DNA of 64,000 nt from Bradyrhizobium sp. ISRA430 (GCF_029909975.1 NZ_CP094516.1:6798501-6862500); one strand, 5' to 3'; shown: positions 10,690 to 21,443, counted from the stretch's first letter. The notes: generated from the sequence alone by a model not told the origin. Program-made: numbers and translations.

Positions 10690-10748
10690 CCGTGTCGAGG
10701 CGGCTTGCGTTATCGAAAATAGCCCAGACAAATCAAGGTTAGACTGTC

Positions 10749-10764
10749 TGGCACAAGACTTGAA
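10749..10764 (+). promoter_or_regulatory. Sigma54-type promoter (ferredoxin/suf)
   Basis: TGGCAC-AAGAC-TTGAA. The -24 box is perfect; the -12 box has A where TTGC is expected, so the promoter is probably weaker. It lies 44 bases before the ferredoxin start. Confidence 0.5.
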
Positions 10765-10807
10765 AGCAAGAAACTGTCCCGCACCTTTTGCTTATGGAAT
10801 CGCAGTG

Positions 10808-11002
10808 ATGGCCTACAAGATAATCGCATCCCAGTGCACCGTCTGCGGTGCGTGTGAGTTCGAATGTCCCAATGCCGCGATCAGCTTGAAGAACGACATA
10901 TATGTGATCAATCCGACCCAGTGTACCCAATGTGAGGGGCATTTTGACGCGCCGCAATGCGCCGTCGTTTGCCCGGTGCCCGATACCTGCGTGCCGGCAT
11001 AG
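10808..11002 (+). CDS. 2[4Fe-4S] ferredoxin, FdxN/FrxA type
   Basis: A 64-residue bacterial-type ferredoxin with two cluster motifs: [12 protein letters not shown] and CTQC-x8-CAVVCP. The long insertion in the second motif (C-x2-C-x8-C-x3-C) is typical of nif-associated ferredoxins. The closely similar frxA lies at 32522. It probably donates electrons to nitrogenase or to Fe-S assembly. The start is the ATG at 10808. A NifA site and sigma54-type promoter precede it, and it may lead into the suf operon. Confidence 0.88.
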   Translation: MAYKIIASQCTVCGACEFECPNAAISLKNDIYVINPTQCTQCEGHFDAPQCAVVCPVPDTCVPA

Positions 11003-11196
11003 CTGGAGTAGCCGATGAGAGGAGCTCCGGCGCGAAACATGATGAAGACGCTATCGCCAGCCGCCGCCTTTTGGATCCGTCTCCTGTTTCTCTCACTCGC
11101 TGGCCCCGAGTTGGCGGCGACTTGCGCGATCCGCTCAGAGAGATCGCGGCGCAATCCTCGCCGGCGGGAGTTGTCGTTGCGCGAGTGGAGCGGGCA

Positions 11197-12693
11197 ATGG
11201 TAGCTGTACAAGAGACGGTCGAGCGCGTCCGGCGCATCGACGTCGACCAGTATCGATATGGCTTTGAGACGCTGATCGAGTCCGACAAGGCTCCGAAGGG
11301 GCTGTCGGAAGATACCGTCCGCTTCATCTCCGCAAAGAAGAGTGAACCGGCCTGGATGCTGGAATGGCGCCTGGAGGCGTATCGCCGCTGGCTGACCATG
11401 ACCGAGCCGACCTGGGCGCGCGTCGACTATCCGAAGATCGAGTACCAGGACATCTACTACTACGCGGCGCCGAAGCCGAAGAAGACGCTGTCCTCGATCG
11501 ACGAGATCGATCCGGAGATTCTGAAAACCTACGAGAAGCTCGGCATCCCGCTGCGCGAGGTCGCGACGCTCGAGGGCGTCGAGCCGCCACCCGGCGGCGA
11601 GCTGACGCCGAACCGCAAGATTGCGGTCGACGCCGTGTTCGATTCGGTTTCGGTTGCGACCACCTTCAAGGCAGAGCTGAAGGCGGCCGGCGTGATCTTC
11701 ATGCCGATCTCGGAGGCGATCCGCGAGCATCCTGAACTGGTGCAGAAATATCTCGGCTCCGTGGTGCCGACCTCGGACAATTTCTATGCGACGCTGAACT
11801 CGGCGGTGTTCTCCGACGGCTCGTTCGTCTACGTGCCGCCGGGCGTGCGCTGCCCGATGGAGCTGTCGACCTATTTCCGCATCAACGAGCGCAACACCGG
11901 CCAGTTCGAACGCACGCTGATTATCGCTGACAAGGGCTCCTACGTCTCCTATCTCGAAGGCTGCACCGCGCCGCAGCGCGACGAGAACCAGCTTCACGCC
12001 GCCGTGGTCGAGCTCGTCGCGCTCGATGATGCCGAGATCAAATATTCGACGGTGCAAAACTGGTATCCCGGCAACTCGGAAGGCAAGGGCGGCATCTACA
12101 ATTTCGTCACCAAGCGTGGCGACTGCCGCGGCGCCCACTCCAAGATCTCCTGGACCCAGGTCGAGACCGGCTCCGCCATCACCTGGAAGTATCCGAGCTG
12201 CATTCTCCGCGGCGACAACTCCCGCGGCGAGTTCTACTCGATCGCGATCTCGAACGGCTTCCAGCAGGTCGATTCCGGCACCAAGATGATCCACCTCGGC
12301 AAAAACACGTCGAGCCGGATCATCTCCAAGGGCATCGCGGCCGGAAAATCGCAGAACACCTATCGCGGCCTCGTCACCGCGCACCGCAAGGCGACCGGCG
12401 CGCGCAACTTCACGGCCTGTGACTCACTTCTGATCGGCGACAAGTGCGGCGCGCACACCGTGCCGTATATCGAGGCGAAGAACTCCTCGGCGACGTTCGA
12501 GCACGAAGCGACGACCTCAAAGATCTCCGAGGACGTGCTGTTCTATTGCATCCAGCGCGGCCTTTCGCAGGAAGAGGCCGTCGGCCTCGTCGTCAACGGC
12601 TTCGTCAAGCAAGTTCTGCAAAAACTGCCGATGGAGTTCGCGGTGGAGGCGCAGAGGCTAATCTCGATCTCGCTCGAGGGATCTGTTGGATAA
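11197..12693 (+). CDS. sufB: Fe-S cluster assembly protein SufB
   Basis: A 498-residue SufB, the scaffold of the SufBCD complex that assembles Fe-S clusters under oxidative stress or iron limitation. The start at 11197 gives the usual alpha-proteobacterial N-terminus ([14 protein letters not shown]). Conserved blocks include [30 protein letters not shown] and [16 protein letters not shown]. Third codon positions are almost all G or C, visibly richer than in neighbouring nif genes, so it looks like a chromosomal gene that entered the island recently. The 194 bases before it hold no recognisable gene. Confidence 0.96.
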   Translation: MVAVQETVERVRRIDVDQYRYGFETLIESDKAPKGLSEDTVRFISAKKSEPAWMLEWRLEAYRRWLTMTEPTWARVDYPKIEYQDIYYYAAPKPKKTLSSIDEIDPEILKTYEKLGIPLREVATLEGVEPPPGGELTPNRKIAVDAVFDSVSVATTFKAELKAAGVIFMPISEAIREHPELVQKYLGSVVPTSDNFYATLNSAVFSDGSFVYVPPGVRCPMELSTYFRINERNTGQFERTLIIADKGSYVSYLEGCTAPQRDENQLHAAVVELVALDDAEIKYSTVQNWYPGNSEGKGGIYNFVTKRGDCRGAHSKISWTQVETGSAITWKYPSCILRGDNSRGEFYSIAISNGFQQVDSGTKMIHLGKNTSSRIISKGIAAGKSQNTYRGLVTAHRKATGARNFTACDSLLIGDKCGAHTVPYIEAKNSSATFEHEATTSKISEDVLFYCIQRGLSQEEAVGLVVNGFVKQVLQKLPMEFAVEAQRLISISLEGSVG

Positions 12694-12759
12694 CCAAACC
12701 TCCCGCGAGCCCCCTCGAATGCGGCTCGCCAGATGATGCATTTCAGGGATCAGATCAGA

Positions 12760-13512
12760 ATGGCGCTACTCGAAATCCGAGATTTGCATGTTGGTGTCGA
12801 AGACCGCGAAATCATTCGCGGCCTGCATCTTAACGTCAATGCTGGTGAGGTGCACGCGATCATGGGGCCGAACGGCTCCGGCAAATCGACGCTCTCGCAC
12901 GTCATCGCCGGCAAGCCGGGCTATGAGATCACCGGCGGACAAATCCAGTTCAGGGGCGAGAACCTGTTGCGGATGGAGCCAAATGAACGCGCCGCCAAGG
13001 GCGTGTTCCTGGCATTCCAGTATCCGGTCGAGATCCCCGGCGTGACCACCATGAACTTCCTGCGGGCGGCACTGAACGCCCAGCGCAAGGCGCGCGACCA
13101 AAAGGAATTCTCCATCCCCGAAGTTCTGAAAAGAGTCCGCGAGGTGGCCGGTTCGCTCAACATTCCCCAGGACATGCTCAAGCGCGGCGTCAATGTCGGC
13201 TTCTCCGGCGGCGAGAAGAAGCGCAACGAAATTTTGCAGATGGCGTTGCTCGAGCCGAGTCTGTGCATCCTTGACGAGATCGATTCCGGTCTCGACATCG
13301 ACGCGCTGCGTATCGTCGCCAGCGGCATCAACGCCTTGCGTTCGCCGGAACGAGCGATGATCGTGATCACCCACTATCGGCGGCTTCTCGACCATATCGT
13401 GCCGGACGTTGTGCACGTGATGTCGAAAGGGCGGGTCATGAAGAGCGGCGGCAAGGAACTCGCGCTCGAGCTCGAGGCTTGTGGCTACGCCCAATTCGAA
13501 GACGCGGCCTGA
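12760..13512 (+). CDS. sufC: Fe-S cluster assembly ATPase SufC
   Basis: A 250-residue ABC-type ATPase that partners SufB and SufD. Walker A is GPNGSGKST (about residue 35), the signature FSGGEKKR is near 148 and Walker B CILDEIDSGLD is near 170; all catalytic residues are present. It follows sufB by 66 bases and precedes sufD by 19. Confidence 0.96.
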   Translation: MALLEIRDLHVGVEDREIIRGLHLNVNAGEVHAIMGPNGSGKSTLSHVIAGKPGYEITGGQIQFRGENLLRMEPNERAAKGVFLAFQYPVEIPGVTTMNFLRAALNAQRKARDQKEFSIPEVLKRVREVAGSLNIPQDMLKRGVNVGFSGGEKKRNEILQMALLEPSLCILDEIDSGLDIDALRIVASGINALRSPERAMIVITHYRRLLDHIVPDVVHVMSKGRVMKSGGKELALELEACGYAQFEDAA

Positions 13513-13531
13513 CGGCTCTAGGGACTCCCCG

Positions 13532-14854
13532 ATGAAGCAGGTTTTGCCGAAAGCCGACGCCGAACGCGCAATTGGCAATGTTTTCGCTGCGGCGCGTGGA
13601 CGGCTGCCTGGTGCAGGCCTTGTCCCCCAAATCCGGGCGAGCGCATTCGAGGTCTACGAGCGTGCCGGCCTTCCGCATCGGTGCATGGAGGATTGGAAAT
13701 ACACAGATCTGCGCGCCCTGATCGGCGAGGTGCTGCCACTCGCTCCGCGACCGGATGCGGAGGCGCTGGTGCGCGCAAAGGTGTCGGTCAAGCAAGTGGC
13801 TGCCGATCAGGCGGTCAAACTGGTTTTGGTGGATGGCATATTCGCGCCGGAGCTATCCGATCTCGGCAGGCTGGAAAATGAAGTCGTTGTGCGGTCGCTG
13901 CGAGAGATTCTGGAGAATTCGGCCACTGGGGCCTTGGCCGGTCTGGTGCTGTCGACGACGAGCGATCCGGCGATCTCGCTCAATGCCGCAATGGCGACAG
14001 ATGGTCTGGTGATTACGGTCGCCGACGGCAATGCGGTGAAGCGTCCAATTCAAATCGTTCACGTCGCAACCGGAGCGTCGGTGTCCACCTTTACACGCTC
14101 CTATCTGCAGCTCGGTAAAGGAGCGCATGCGGCTATCGTGGAAAGTTTCGTCCCGGCTGAAGGCGCGAGCGGCTATCAAGCCAACGATGCGATAATCGCC
14201 CTGGTTGGTGACGAGGCGAGCCTTTCGCACATCCGCGTGGCAGCCGATGCCTCTGACGCCGTGAACATCTCGTCGGCGATCATCGCAGTCGGCGCCAGGG
14301 CTAAGCTCGACCTCTTCAGCATGACCTGCAGCGGCTCCATCAGCCGCTATCAGGGATTCATCACGCTGGCCGGCGAGGAAACCAAGCTCTCGGCGAATGG
14401 GGTTAATCTCATCAGGGGCAAGCTCCACGCGGACACAACGATCGTGGTCGACCACGCCGTGCCACATTGCACCAGTCGGGAGAAGTTCCGCGCGGTCATC
14501 GACGATTGCGGCCGCTCGGTGTTTCAGGGCCGAATCGTCGTTCGTCCCGCCGCCCGGAAGACGGACGCCACCCTGACGACGCGAGCGCTGCTCCTATCCG
14601 ACCAGGCCGAGGCCGACAATAAGCCGGAACTTGAAATCTTGGCTGACGACGTGACCTGCGGCCACGGAGCGACATCGGGTGCGCTCGACGACACTCTCGT
14701 ATTCTATCTGCGCGCTCGGGGGCTATCCGAGAAGGATGCGCAGATGTTGCTGATTAAAGCGTTCCTTGGCCAGTCGATTGAGGAGATCACTTCCGAGAAT
14801 CTGCGCGATTTTGTGACAGCGCAAGTTGAACACTGGCTGCAGGCGGGACGATGA
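13532..14854 (+). CDS. sufD: Fe-S cluster assembly protein SufD
   Basis: A 440-residue SufD, a beta-helical partner of SufB. The motif MEDWKYTDLRAL near residue 52 and the C-terminal block CGHGATSGALDDTLVFYLRA (cysteine and histidine needed for cluster building) are typical. Its stop overlaps the sufS start (ATGA). Start chosen at 13532 to match family length. Confidence 0.94.
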   Translation: MKQVLPKADAERAIGNVFAAARGRLPGAGLVPQIRASAFEVYERAGLPHRCMEDWKYTDLRALIGEVLPLAPRPDAEALVRAKVSVKQVAADQAVKLVLVDGIFAPELSDLGRLENEVVVRSLREILENSATGALAGLVLSTTSDPAISLNAAMATDGLVITVADGNAVKRPIQIVHVATGASVSTFTRSYLQLGKGAHAAIVESFVPAEGASGYQANDAIIALVGDEASLSHIRVAADASDAVNISSAIIAVGARAKLDLFSMTCSGSISRYQGFITLAGEETKLSANGVNLIRGKLHADTTIVVDHAVPHCTSREKFRAVIDDCGRSVFQGRIVVRPAARKTDATLTTRALLLSDQAEADNKPELEILADDVTCGHGATSGALDDTLVFYLRARGLSEKDAQMLLIKAFLGQSIEEITSENLRDFVTAQVEHWLQAGR

Positions 14855-16098
14855 GCGCACATCCGGCCGTGAGCAATGGCAGTTACGAGGTCAACCGTCT
14901 GCGTACGGACTTTCCTGCGCTCGCCATGACGGTGTACGGCAAGCCGCTTGTTTATCTCGACAACGCTGCATCCGCGCAAAAGCCCAACGCGGTGCTTGAC
15001 CGTATGATGCAGGTGTACTCCAGCGAATACGCCAACGTTCATCGCGGCTTGCACTACCTCGCTAACGCGGCGACCGAGGCGTATGAAGGCGCCCGTACCA
15101 AGGTGGCGCAGTTTGTGAACGCGCGCTTAAACGAAGAGATCATCTTCACTCGGAGCGCCACGGAGGCAATCAATCTGGTCGCCCAGACTTTTGGCCGTGA
15201 ACGCATTACCCCGGGTGATGAGATCGTTCTCTCGATTATGGAACACCACTCCAACATTGTGCCATGGCACCTTCTCAGGGAACGACTCGGTGCAGTGATC
15301 AAATGGGCGCCAGTGGATGATGACGGAAACTTCTTGCTCGATGATTTTGAGCGACTGCTGACCCCGCGTACCAAGATGGTTGCAATCACACAAATGTCGA
15401 ACGTGCTCGGCACGGTATTGCCGGTGAAAGACGTGGTGAGGATCGCGCATGCTCGTGGTATCCCGGTGCTGGTCGACGGCTCGCAAGCTTGCGTCCATCT
15501 GAGCGCCGACGTCTGCGACATTGATTGCGATTTCTACGTCATGACGGGCCACAAACTCTATGGTCCGACTGGGATCGGCATGCTTTACGGCAAGTCTGAG
15601 CATCTGGCATCGATGCCGCCCTTCAATGGCGGCGGGGAGATGATCCGCGAGGTCTCGCGTTCTGGCGTCATTTATGGTGATCCGCCACACCGGTTCGAAG
15701 CGGGTACGCCGCCTATCGTCGAAGCCATCGGTTTAGGGGCGGCTATCGATTACATCAATTCAATAGGCAAGGTGCAGATCCGCAGGCACGAGAGCGTACT
15801 GCTCGCTTACGCGCAGGAGAGGCTGGCGGAGATCAATTTCGTGCGCATGATCGGGACCCCGGCCGACAAGGGACCGATCATTTCCTTTGATGTGAAGGGT
15901 GCGCATGCGCATGATATTGCCACCGTCATCGACCGCGCCGGTGTAGCGGTGCGGGCGGGGACCCATTGTGCGATGCCGCTGCTCAAGCGCTTCGGCGTGC
16001 TGGCGACGTGCCGTGCGTCCCTCGGACTTTACAATACACGTGAAGAGATTGATGTGCTCGTGCGTGCGCTTATCAAGGCGCGGCAGCTGTTCTCGTGA
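14851..16098 (+). CDS. sufS: Cysteine desulfurase SufS
   Basis: A 415-residue group II cysteine desulfurase that supplies sulfur to SufBCD. The PLP lysine is in MTGHKLYGPTGIG (about residue 233), and the active cysteine is in RAGTHCAMPLLKRFG near 370. It begins in the sufD stop. No sufE-like gene follows, so the sulfur-transfer partner must be elsewhere. Distinct from nifS at 28.4 kb. Confidence 0.95.
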   Translation: MSAHPAVSNGSYEVNRLRTDFPALAMTVYGKPLVYLDNAASAQKPNAVLDRMMQVYSSEYANVHRGLHYLANAATEAYEGARTKVAQFVNARLNEEIIFTRSATEAINLVAQTFGRERITPGDEIVLSIMEHHSNIVPWHLLRERLGAVIKWAPVDDDGNFLLDDFERLLTPRTKMVAITQMSNVLGTVLPVKDVVRIAHARGIPVLVDGSQACVHLSADVCDIDCDFYVMTGHKLYGPTGIGMLYGKSEHLASMPPFNGGGEMIREVSRSGVIYGDPPHRFEAGTPPIVEAIGLGAAIDYINSIGKVQIRRHESVLLAYAQERLAEINFVRMIGTPADKGPIISFDVKGAHAHDIATVIDRAGVAVRAGTHCAMPLLKRFGVLATCRASLGLYNTREEIDVLVRALIKARQLFS

Positions 16099-16409
16099 TT
16101 CCGCGAGCCTACGATGTCCAGGTGGCGAGGCAGCTGGCATTGAGGTCTGGAGGATGAGGTCATGCACCTCATCGTCATCGCAGCAGGTAAGCACCTGTAG
16201 GTCTCAGCAAGCATAGATAGCATTTTCAAGCCTGTGTCGGCTAGCCGGCCTTGGAGCCGGTCTTGCTGTACTGGCGCCTTCGGCGAGCGCGATGGCAGAG
16301 TACTGCGATCGCGGACACGCTCGAGAATTGGGCGCGCAATTTCACGCATAACCAGCCCCTGTTCCATTTCGAACAGGGCCAAACCAAGAGTTCTCTGCCC
16401 AAAGCGTGA
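16099..16409. other. Intergenic region sufS-nifD, upstream part
   Basis: No gene that I can support. A protein-like minus-strand frame (about 16029-16439) overlaps the sufS end and the NifA site, and I do not accept it. Confidence 0.4.
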
Positions 16410-16425
16410 TGTCGGGTTCGCAACA
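16410..16425 (+). promoter_or_regulatory. NifA upstream activator sequence of nifD
   Basis: Exact TGT-CGGGTTCGCA-ACA, 70 bases before the -24 element, a standard distance for NifA looping. Confidence 0.85.
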
Positions 16426-16495
16426 ACACCCCCTGTCACCGCACGAGGCGCGCTAAGCGATTTTGATTGCTCTGTTTTTTGTGCTCACGAGGCGC

Positions 16496-16511
16496 TGGCA
16501 TGCTGGTTGCA
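16496..16511 (+). promoter_or_regulatory. Sigma54 promoter of nifDK
   Basis: TGGCAT-GCTGG-TTGCA, matching TGGCAC-N5-TTGCW except one base, 54 bases before the nifD start. Confidence 0.9.
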
Positions 16512-16565
16512 GAAGTCTTGCTCAAGAAGCCGCCCTCGCAACAGCTAACCTTTGAAGGACATCAG

Positions 16566-18068
16566 ATGAGTCTCGCTACGACCCAGAGCATCGCAGAAAT
16601 CAGGGCTCGCAACAAAGAGCTGATCGAGGAGGTGCTGAAGGTCTATCCGGAGAAAACCGCGAAACGGCGTGCCAAGCACCTCAACGTTCACCAAGCCGGC
16701 AAGTCAGATTGCGGGGTGAAGTCCAACATCAAATCCATACCTGGCGTGATGACGATCAGAGGCTGCGCCTATGCAGGGTCAAAGGGGGTGGTCTGGGGAC
16801 CGATCAAGGACATGGTCCATATCAGCCACGGCCCGGTCGGCTGCGGTCAGTATTCGTGGGGCTCGCGACGCAATTATTACGTTGGCACGACGGGCATCGA
16901 TAGCTTCGTGACCCTGCAGTTCACCTCCGACTTTCAGGAAAAGGATATCGTATTCGGTGGCGACAAAAAGCTGGTCAAAATTCTTGACGAAATCCAGGAG
17001 CTGTTTCCGCTCAACAACGGCATCACGATCCAATCGGAATGCCCGATCGGACTGATCGGTGACGACATCGAGGCCGTGTCGAGAGCGAAATCCAAGGAAT
17101 ACGGCGGCAAGACCATCGTGCCGGTCCGTTGTGAGGGCTTTCGGGGTGTATCGCAGTCACTAGGCCATCACATTGCCAACGACGCGGTGCGCGATTGGAT
17201 TTTCGACCAGCTCGAGTCCGATGGCAAACCAAAGTTTGAGCCGACGCCGTACGATGTTGCGATCATCGGAGACTACAATATCGGCGGCGACGCCTGGTCA
17301 TCGCGAATTCTGCTGGAGGAGATGGGCCTGCGGGTGATCGCGCAGTGGTCCGGCGACGGTTCACTGGCTGAGCTCGAGGCAACGCCGAAGGCAAAGCTCA
17401 ACATTCTGCATTGCTACCGTTCCATGAACTACATCTCACGCCACATGGAAGAGAAGTTCGGTATCCCCTGGTGCGAGTACAACTTCTTCGGTCCTTCAAA
17501 GATCGCAGAGTCGCTGCGTAAGATTGCGGGCTATTTCGACGACAAGATTAAGGAAGGCGCCGAGCGGGTGATTGAAAAGTACCAACCTCTGGTGAACGCT
17601 GTGATCGCAAAATATCGCCCGCGCCTGGAGGGCAAGACGGTGATGCTGTACGTCGGCGGGCTCCGTCCGCGTCATGTGATTGGCGCATACGAGGACCTCG
17701 GGATGGAAGTTATTGGCACCGGATACGAGTTCGGTCACAACGACGACTATCAGCGCACAGCTCAGCATTACGTAAAGGACAGCACGCTCATCTACGATGA
17801 CGTCAATGGCTATGAGTTCGAGCGCTTCGTCGAAAAGCTCCAGCCTGACCTCGTCGGCTCGGGCATCAAAGAAAAATACGTTTTTCAAAAGATGGGTGTG
17901 CCGTTCCGGCAGATGCACTCCTGGGATTATTCGGGCCCATATCACGGCTATGACGGCTTTGCGATCTTTGCGCGCGACATGGACATGGCCATCAACTCGC
18001 CGGTCTGGAAGAAAACGAAGGCACCCTGGAAGGAAGCTTCGAGAGCCAAGCTCCTAGCTGCAGAATAA
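16566..18068 (+). CDS. nifD: Nitrogenase MoFe protein alpha chain NifD
   Basis: A 500-residue NifD. P-cluster cysteines are in [10 protein letters not shown] and [12 protein letters not shown] plus the upstream cysteine of IRGCAYAG; the FeMo-cofactor cysteine is in NILHCYRSM and the histidine in [10 protein letters not shown]. It heads the nifDKENX run behind an exact NifA site and sigma54 promoter. Full length with no anomalies. Confidence 0.98.
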   Translation: MSLATTQSIAEIRARNKELIEEVLKVYPEKTAKRRAKHLNVHQAGKSDCGVKSNIKSIPGVMTIRGCAYAGSKGVVWGPIKDMVHISHGPVGCGQYSWGSRRNYYVGTTGIDSFVTLQFTSDFQEKDIVFGGDKKLVKILDEIQELFPLNNGITIQSECPIGLIGDDIEAVSRAKSKEYGGKTIVPVRCEGFRGVSQSLGHHIANDAVRDWIFDQLESDGKPKFEPTPYDVAIIGDYNIGGDAWSSRILLEEMGLRVIAQWSGDGSLAELEATPKAKLNILHCYRSMNYISRHMEEKFGIPWCEYNFFGPSKIAESLRKIAGYFDDKIKEGAERVIEKYQPLVNAVIAKYRPRLEGKTVMLYVGGLRPRHVIGAYEDLGMEVIGTGYEFGHNDDYQRTAQHYVKDSTLIYDDVNGYEFERFVEKLQPDLVGSGIKEKYVFQKMGVPFRQMHSWDYSGPYHGYDGFAIFARDMDMAINSPVWKKTKAPWKEASRAKLLAAE

Positions 18069-18133
18069 ACCAACTCATCTCGCTCTGTGGGAACGCCGGG
18101 CGACACCAATCTCGATAGTGAAGGATTTCAACA

Positions 18134-19690
18134 ATGGTGCAGAGTGCCGAACACGTGCTCGATCATCTCGAGCTGTTCCGCGGTCCAGAATACCAGCAGA
18201 TGCTGGCCAAGAAGAAGATATTCGAGAATCCTCGCGATCCCGCCGAGGTCGAACGCATCAAGGAATGGACGAAGACGGCCGAATATCGCGAAAAGAACTT
18301 TGCGCGGGAGGCGCTAGCGGTAAATCCGGCCAAGGCATGCCAGCCGCTCGGCGCCGTATTCGCCTCCGTTGGCTTTGAGGGCACGCTGCCTTTCGTCCAC
18401 GGCTCGCAAGGATGCGTGGCTTATTACCGCAGCCACCTGTCGCGGCACTTCAAGGAGCCTTCCTCCTGCGTCTCTTCGTCTATGACGGAAGACGCTGCCG
18501 TATTCGGCGGCCTGAACAACATGATCGACGGGCTCGCGAACAGCTATAACATGTACAAACCCAAGATGATTGCGGTCTCGACGACCTGCATGGCCGAGGT
18601 GATCGGCGATGACCTCAACGCCTTCATTAAAACGTCGAAAGAAAAAGGCTCGGTTCCGGCGGACTTCGACGTGCCATTCGCCCATACGCCGGCGTTCGTC
18701 GGCAGCCACGTCACCGGTTATGACAATGCGCTCAAGGGCATTCTGGAGCATTTTTGGGACGGTAAGGCCGGAACAGCGCCGAAGCTGGAGCGCAAGCAGA
18801 ACGGGGCGATCAACATCATTGGTGGGTTCGATGGCTATACCGTCGGGAACCTTCGCGAGATCAAGCGCATCTTGGCGTTGATGGGCATCCAGCACACGAT
18901 TCTCGCCGATAATTCTGAAGTCTTCGATACTCCGACAGACGGCGAATTCCGGATGTATGACGGAGGCACGACGCTGGAAGATGCGGCCAACGCGGTTCAC
19001 GCCAAGGCGACAATCTCCATGCAGCAGTGGTGCACCGAAAAAACGCTGCCATTCGTGGCTGAGCATGGGCAGGACGTCGTATCCTTCAACTACCCGGTGG
19101 GCTTATCCGCAACGGATGACTTTATCGTGGCGCTGTCACGCATCAGCGGCAAGGAGATTCCCGAGCAACTCGCGCGAGAACGTGGCCGCCTGGTCGACGC
19201 CATCGCTGACTCCAGCGCGCATATCCATGGCAAGAAGTTCGCGATCTATGGCGATCCGGATCTTTGCTATGGGTTGGCTGCGTTTCTGCTCGAACTCGGC
19301 GCCGAACCGACCCATGTGCTGTCCACGAACGGCAACAAGGCATGGCACGAAAAAATGCAGGTGCTGCTTGCAAGCTCGCCATTTGGGCAGGGCTGCCAAG
19401 CCTATCCGGGCCGAGACCTCTGGCACATGCGTTCACTCTTGTTCACCGAGCCAGTCGATTTTCTGATTGGCAACACCTATGGCAAGTATCTGGAGCGCGA
19501 TACTGGAACGCCACTGATCCGCATCGGCTTTCCGGTTTTTGATCGGCATCACCATCACCGCTCCCCCCTATGGGGCTATCAGGGCGGCCTGAATGTGCTG
19601 GTGAAGATCCTGGACAAGATCTTCGATGAGATCGACAAGAAGACAAACGTTCTTGGAAAAACTGACTACAGCTTCGACATCATTCGTTGA
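18134..19690 (+). CDS. nifK: Nitrogenase MoFe protein beta chain NifK
   Basis: A 518-residue NifK, which forms the alpha2-beta2 MoFe protein with NifD. P-cluster ligands are in [21 protein letters not shown] and [12 protein letters not shown]. It lies 65 bases after nifD with a GAAGGA Shine-Dalgarno and is followed by a hairpin before nifE. Confidence 0.98.
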   Translation: MVQSAEHVLDHLELFRGPEYQQMLAKKKIFENPRDPAEVERIKEWTKTAEYREKNFAREALAVNPAKACQPLGAVFASVGFEGTLPFVHGSQGCVAYYRSHLSRHFKEPSSCVSSSMTEDAAVFGGLNNMIDGLANSYNMYKPKMIAVSTTCMAEVIGDDLNAFIKTSKEKGSVPADFDVPFAHTPAFVGSHVTGYDNALKGILEHFWDGKAGTAPKLERKQNGAINIIGGFDGYTVGNLREIKRILALMGIQHTILADNSEVFDTPTDGEFRMYDGGTTLEDAANAVHAKATISMQQWCTEKTLPFVAEHGQDVVSFNYPVGLSATDDFIVALSRISGKEIPEQLARERGRLVDAIADSSAHIHGKKFAIYGDPDLCYGLAAFLLELGAEPTHVLSTNGNKAWHEKMQVLLASSPFGQGCQAYPGRDLWHMRSLLFTEPVDFLIGNTYGKYLERDTGTPLIRIGFPVFDRHHHHRSPLWGYQGGLNVLVKILDKIFDEIDKKTNVLGKTDYSFDIIR

Positions 19691-19705
19691 TGAGCGACCG
19701 TGCGC

Positions 19706-19736
19706 GTGCCATCGCCCAAACACTCGACGATGGCAC
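19706..19736 (+). repeat. Hairpin between nifK and nifE
   Basis: Perfect 9-bp inverted repeat GTGCCATCG/CGATGGCAC with a 13-base loop and no T tract. It may stabilise or process the nifDK message, lowering nifEN relative to nifDK; that role is inference. Confidence 0.7.
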
Positions 19737-19787
19737 AAGCACACGACGGTTGACCATGCAATTAGTTTGCGCTGAGAGGAAAAAGGG

Positions 19788-21434
19788 ATGAGTTCACTAG
19801 CGGCCACGGTCCAGAATATTTTCGACGAGCCGGGCTGCGCCAAGAATGGCAGTAAGTCGGAGGCTGAACGCAAGAACGGCTGCACCAAACAGCTGCAGCC
19901 GGGTAGCGCTGCCGGCGGCTGTGCTTTCGATGGCGCCAAGGTTGCGCTGCAGCCGTTCACCGATGTCGCTCACTTGGTGCATGGTCCGATCGCGTGCGAA
20001 GGTAATTCCTGGGACAATCGCGGCGCGGCCTCGTCAGGCTCCAATCTGTGGCGCACCGCGTTCACAACCGATTTGAGCGAAACCGATATTGTATTCGGAG
20101 GCGAGAAGCGGCTCTGCAAAGCGATCAAGGAGATCATCGACAAGTGCGACCCGCCCGCCATCTTCGTCTATCAAACCTGCATCCCGGCGATGATCGGCGA
20201 CGACATCAACGCAGTCTGTAAGGCAGCATCTCAAAGGTTCGCAAAGCCGGTGATCCCGATCAATTCCCCGGGCTTCGTCGGCTCGAAGAACCTCGGTAAC
20301 AAGCTCGCCGGCGAGGCGTTGCTCGACTATGTGATCGGGACGCAAGAGCCGGACTACACCACCCCGTACGATATCAACCTAATCGGGGAATACAATCTTT
20401 CGGGAGAGCTCTGGCAAGTAAAGCCATTGCTAGACGAGCTTGGGGTACGGATTCTCTCCTGCATCTCCGGCGATGGCAAATATCGCGAAGTCGCTTCATC
20501 TCATCGCGCGCGGGCGGCGATGTTGGTGTGCTCAAAGTCCATGATCAACGTCGCACGCAAAATGGAGCAACGCTACGGGATCCCGTTCTTCGAGGGGTCG
20601 TTCTACGGTATTCAAGATTCGAGCGAATCGCTGCGTCAGCTTGCCCGCCTATTGGTTAAACGCGGCGCGCCGACAGATCTGCTCGGACGCACTGAAGCGG
20701 TGATCGCGCGCGAGGAAGCGTGGGCCTGGGCTGCGATAGAGCCGTACAAGCCTCGATTCGAAGGCAAGAAGGCCTTGTTGATTACCGGCGGCGTCAAGTC
20801 ATGGTCGGTCGTTGCGGCACTTCAGGAAGCCGGGCTTGAGTTAGTCGGAACCAGCGTCAAGAAATCAACCAGCAAAGACAAGGAGCGCATCAAGGAGCTC
20901 ATGGGGCAGGATGCCCACATGATCGAGGACATGACGCCGCGCGAGCTGTACAAGATGTTGAAGGACGCAAAAGCGGACATCATGCTATCGGGCGGCAAGT
21001 CGCAGTTCGTCGCGCTGAAAGCGGCGATGCCCTGGCTCGATATCAACCAGGAGCGTTGCCACGCCTATATGGGCTATGTCGGAATGGTCAAGCTGGTGGA
21101 GGAGATCGATAAATCGCTCTCCAGTCCCATGTGGGAGCAGCTACGTCGACCCGCACCATGGCAGGCATTGGCCAAGGCGATGGAGCAGATGCAATCGCCG
21201 GTGGCCGCGATCGCCTGCGATCCGGCGCTCGCCGAAACCGCGCGCCGCGCGAGGAAGATCTGCGTGTGTAACGCGGTCGATCTGGGCACGATTGAGGATG
21301 CAATCTACGCGCACGGCCTGAGGAGCGTCGCAGCGGTCAGAGAGCATACCAATGCGGTCGGTGGCTGCTGCCAAAGACGCATCGAAGCTATCTTGGTGTC
21401 CGAGCCATCTGCCATGCGACAGGCCGCAGAATAG
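19788..21434 (+). CDS. nifE: Nitrogenase cofactor scaffold subunit NifE with C-terminal Bfd-like domain
   Basis: A 548-residue NifE, which with NifN forms the scaffold that matures the NifB cofactor to FeMo-co. The nitrogenase-like part spans about 1-470 (HGPIACEGNSWDN, YQTCIPAMIGDD). A C-terminal extension of about 55 residues has the pattern CVCN then GGCCQRR, like a bacterioferritin-associated ferredoxin [2Fe-2S] domain. Such extended NifE proteins are usual in Bradyrhizobium as far as I recall. A GGAAAAAGGG Shine-Dalgarno precedes the ATG. Confidence 0.97.
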   Translation: MSSLAATVQNIFDEPGCAKNGSKSEAERKNGCTKQLQPGSAAGGCAFDGAKVALQPFTDVAHLVHGPIACEGNSWDNRGAASSGSNLWRTAFTTDLSETDIVFGGEKRLCKAIKEIIDKCDPPAIFVYQTCIPAMIGDDINAVCKAASQRFAKPVIPINSPGFVGSKNLGNKLAGEALLDYVIGTQEPDYTTPYDINLIGEYNLSGELWQVKPLLDELGVRILSCISGDGKYREVASSHRARAAMLVCSKSMINVARKMEQRYGIPFFEGSFYGIQDSSESLRQLARLLVKRGAPTDLLGRTEAVIAREEAWAWAAIEPYKPRFEGKKALLITGGVKSWSVVAALQEAGLELVGTSVKKSTSKDKERIKELMGQDAHMIEDMTPRELYKMLKDAKADIMLSGGKSQFVALKAAMPWLDINQERCHAYMGYVGMVKLVEEIDKSLSSPMWEQLRRPAPWQALAKAMEQMQSPVAAIACDPALAETARRARKICVCNAVDLGTIEDAIYAHGLRSVAAVREHTNAVGGCCQRRIEAILVSEPSAMRQAAE

Positions 21435-21443
21435 GGAGGCGTC

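Noticed and set aside
10813..12384. 523-residue minus-strand open frame over sufB
   Set aside because: Antisense of sufB, repetitive Asp/Arg/Leu composition caused by its high GC3; no domain.
16029..16439. Protein-like minus-strand frame between sufS and nifD
   Set aside because: It contains the nifD NifA site and overlaps the sufS end; no known domain or Shine-Dalgarno, so I treat it as chance.
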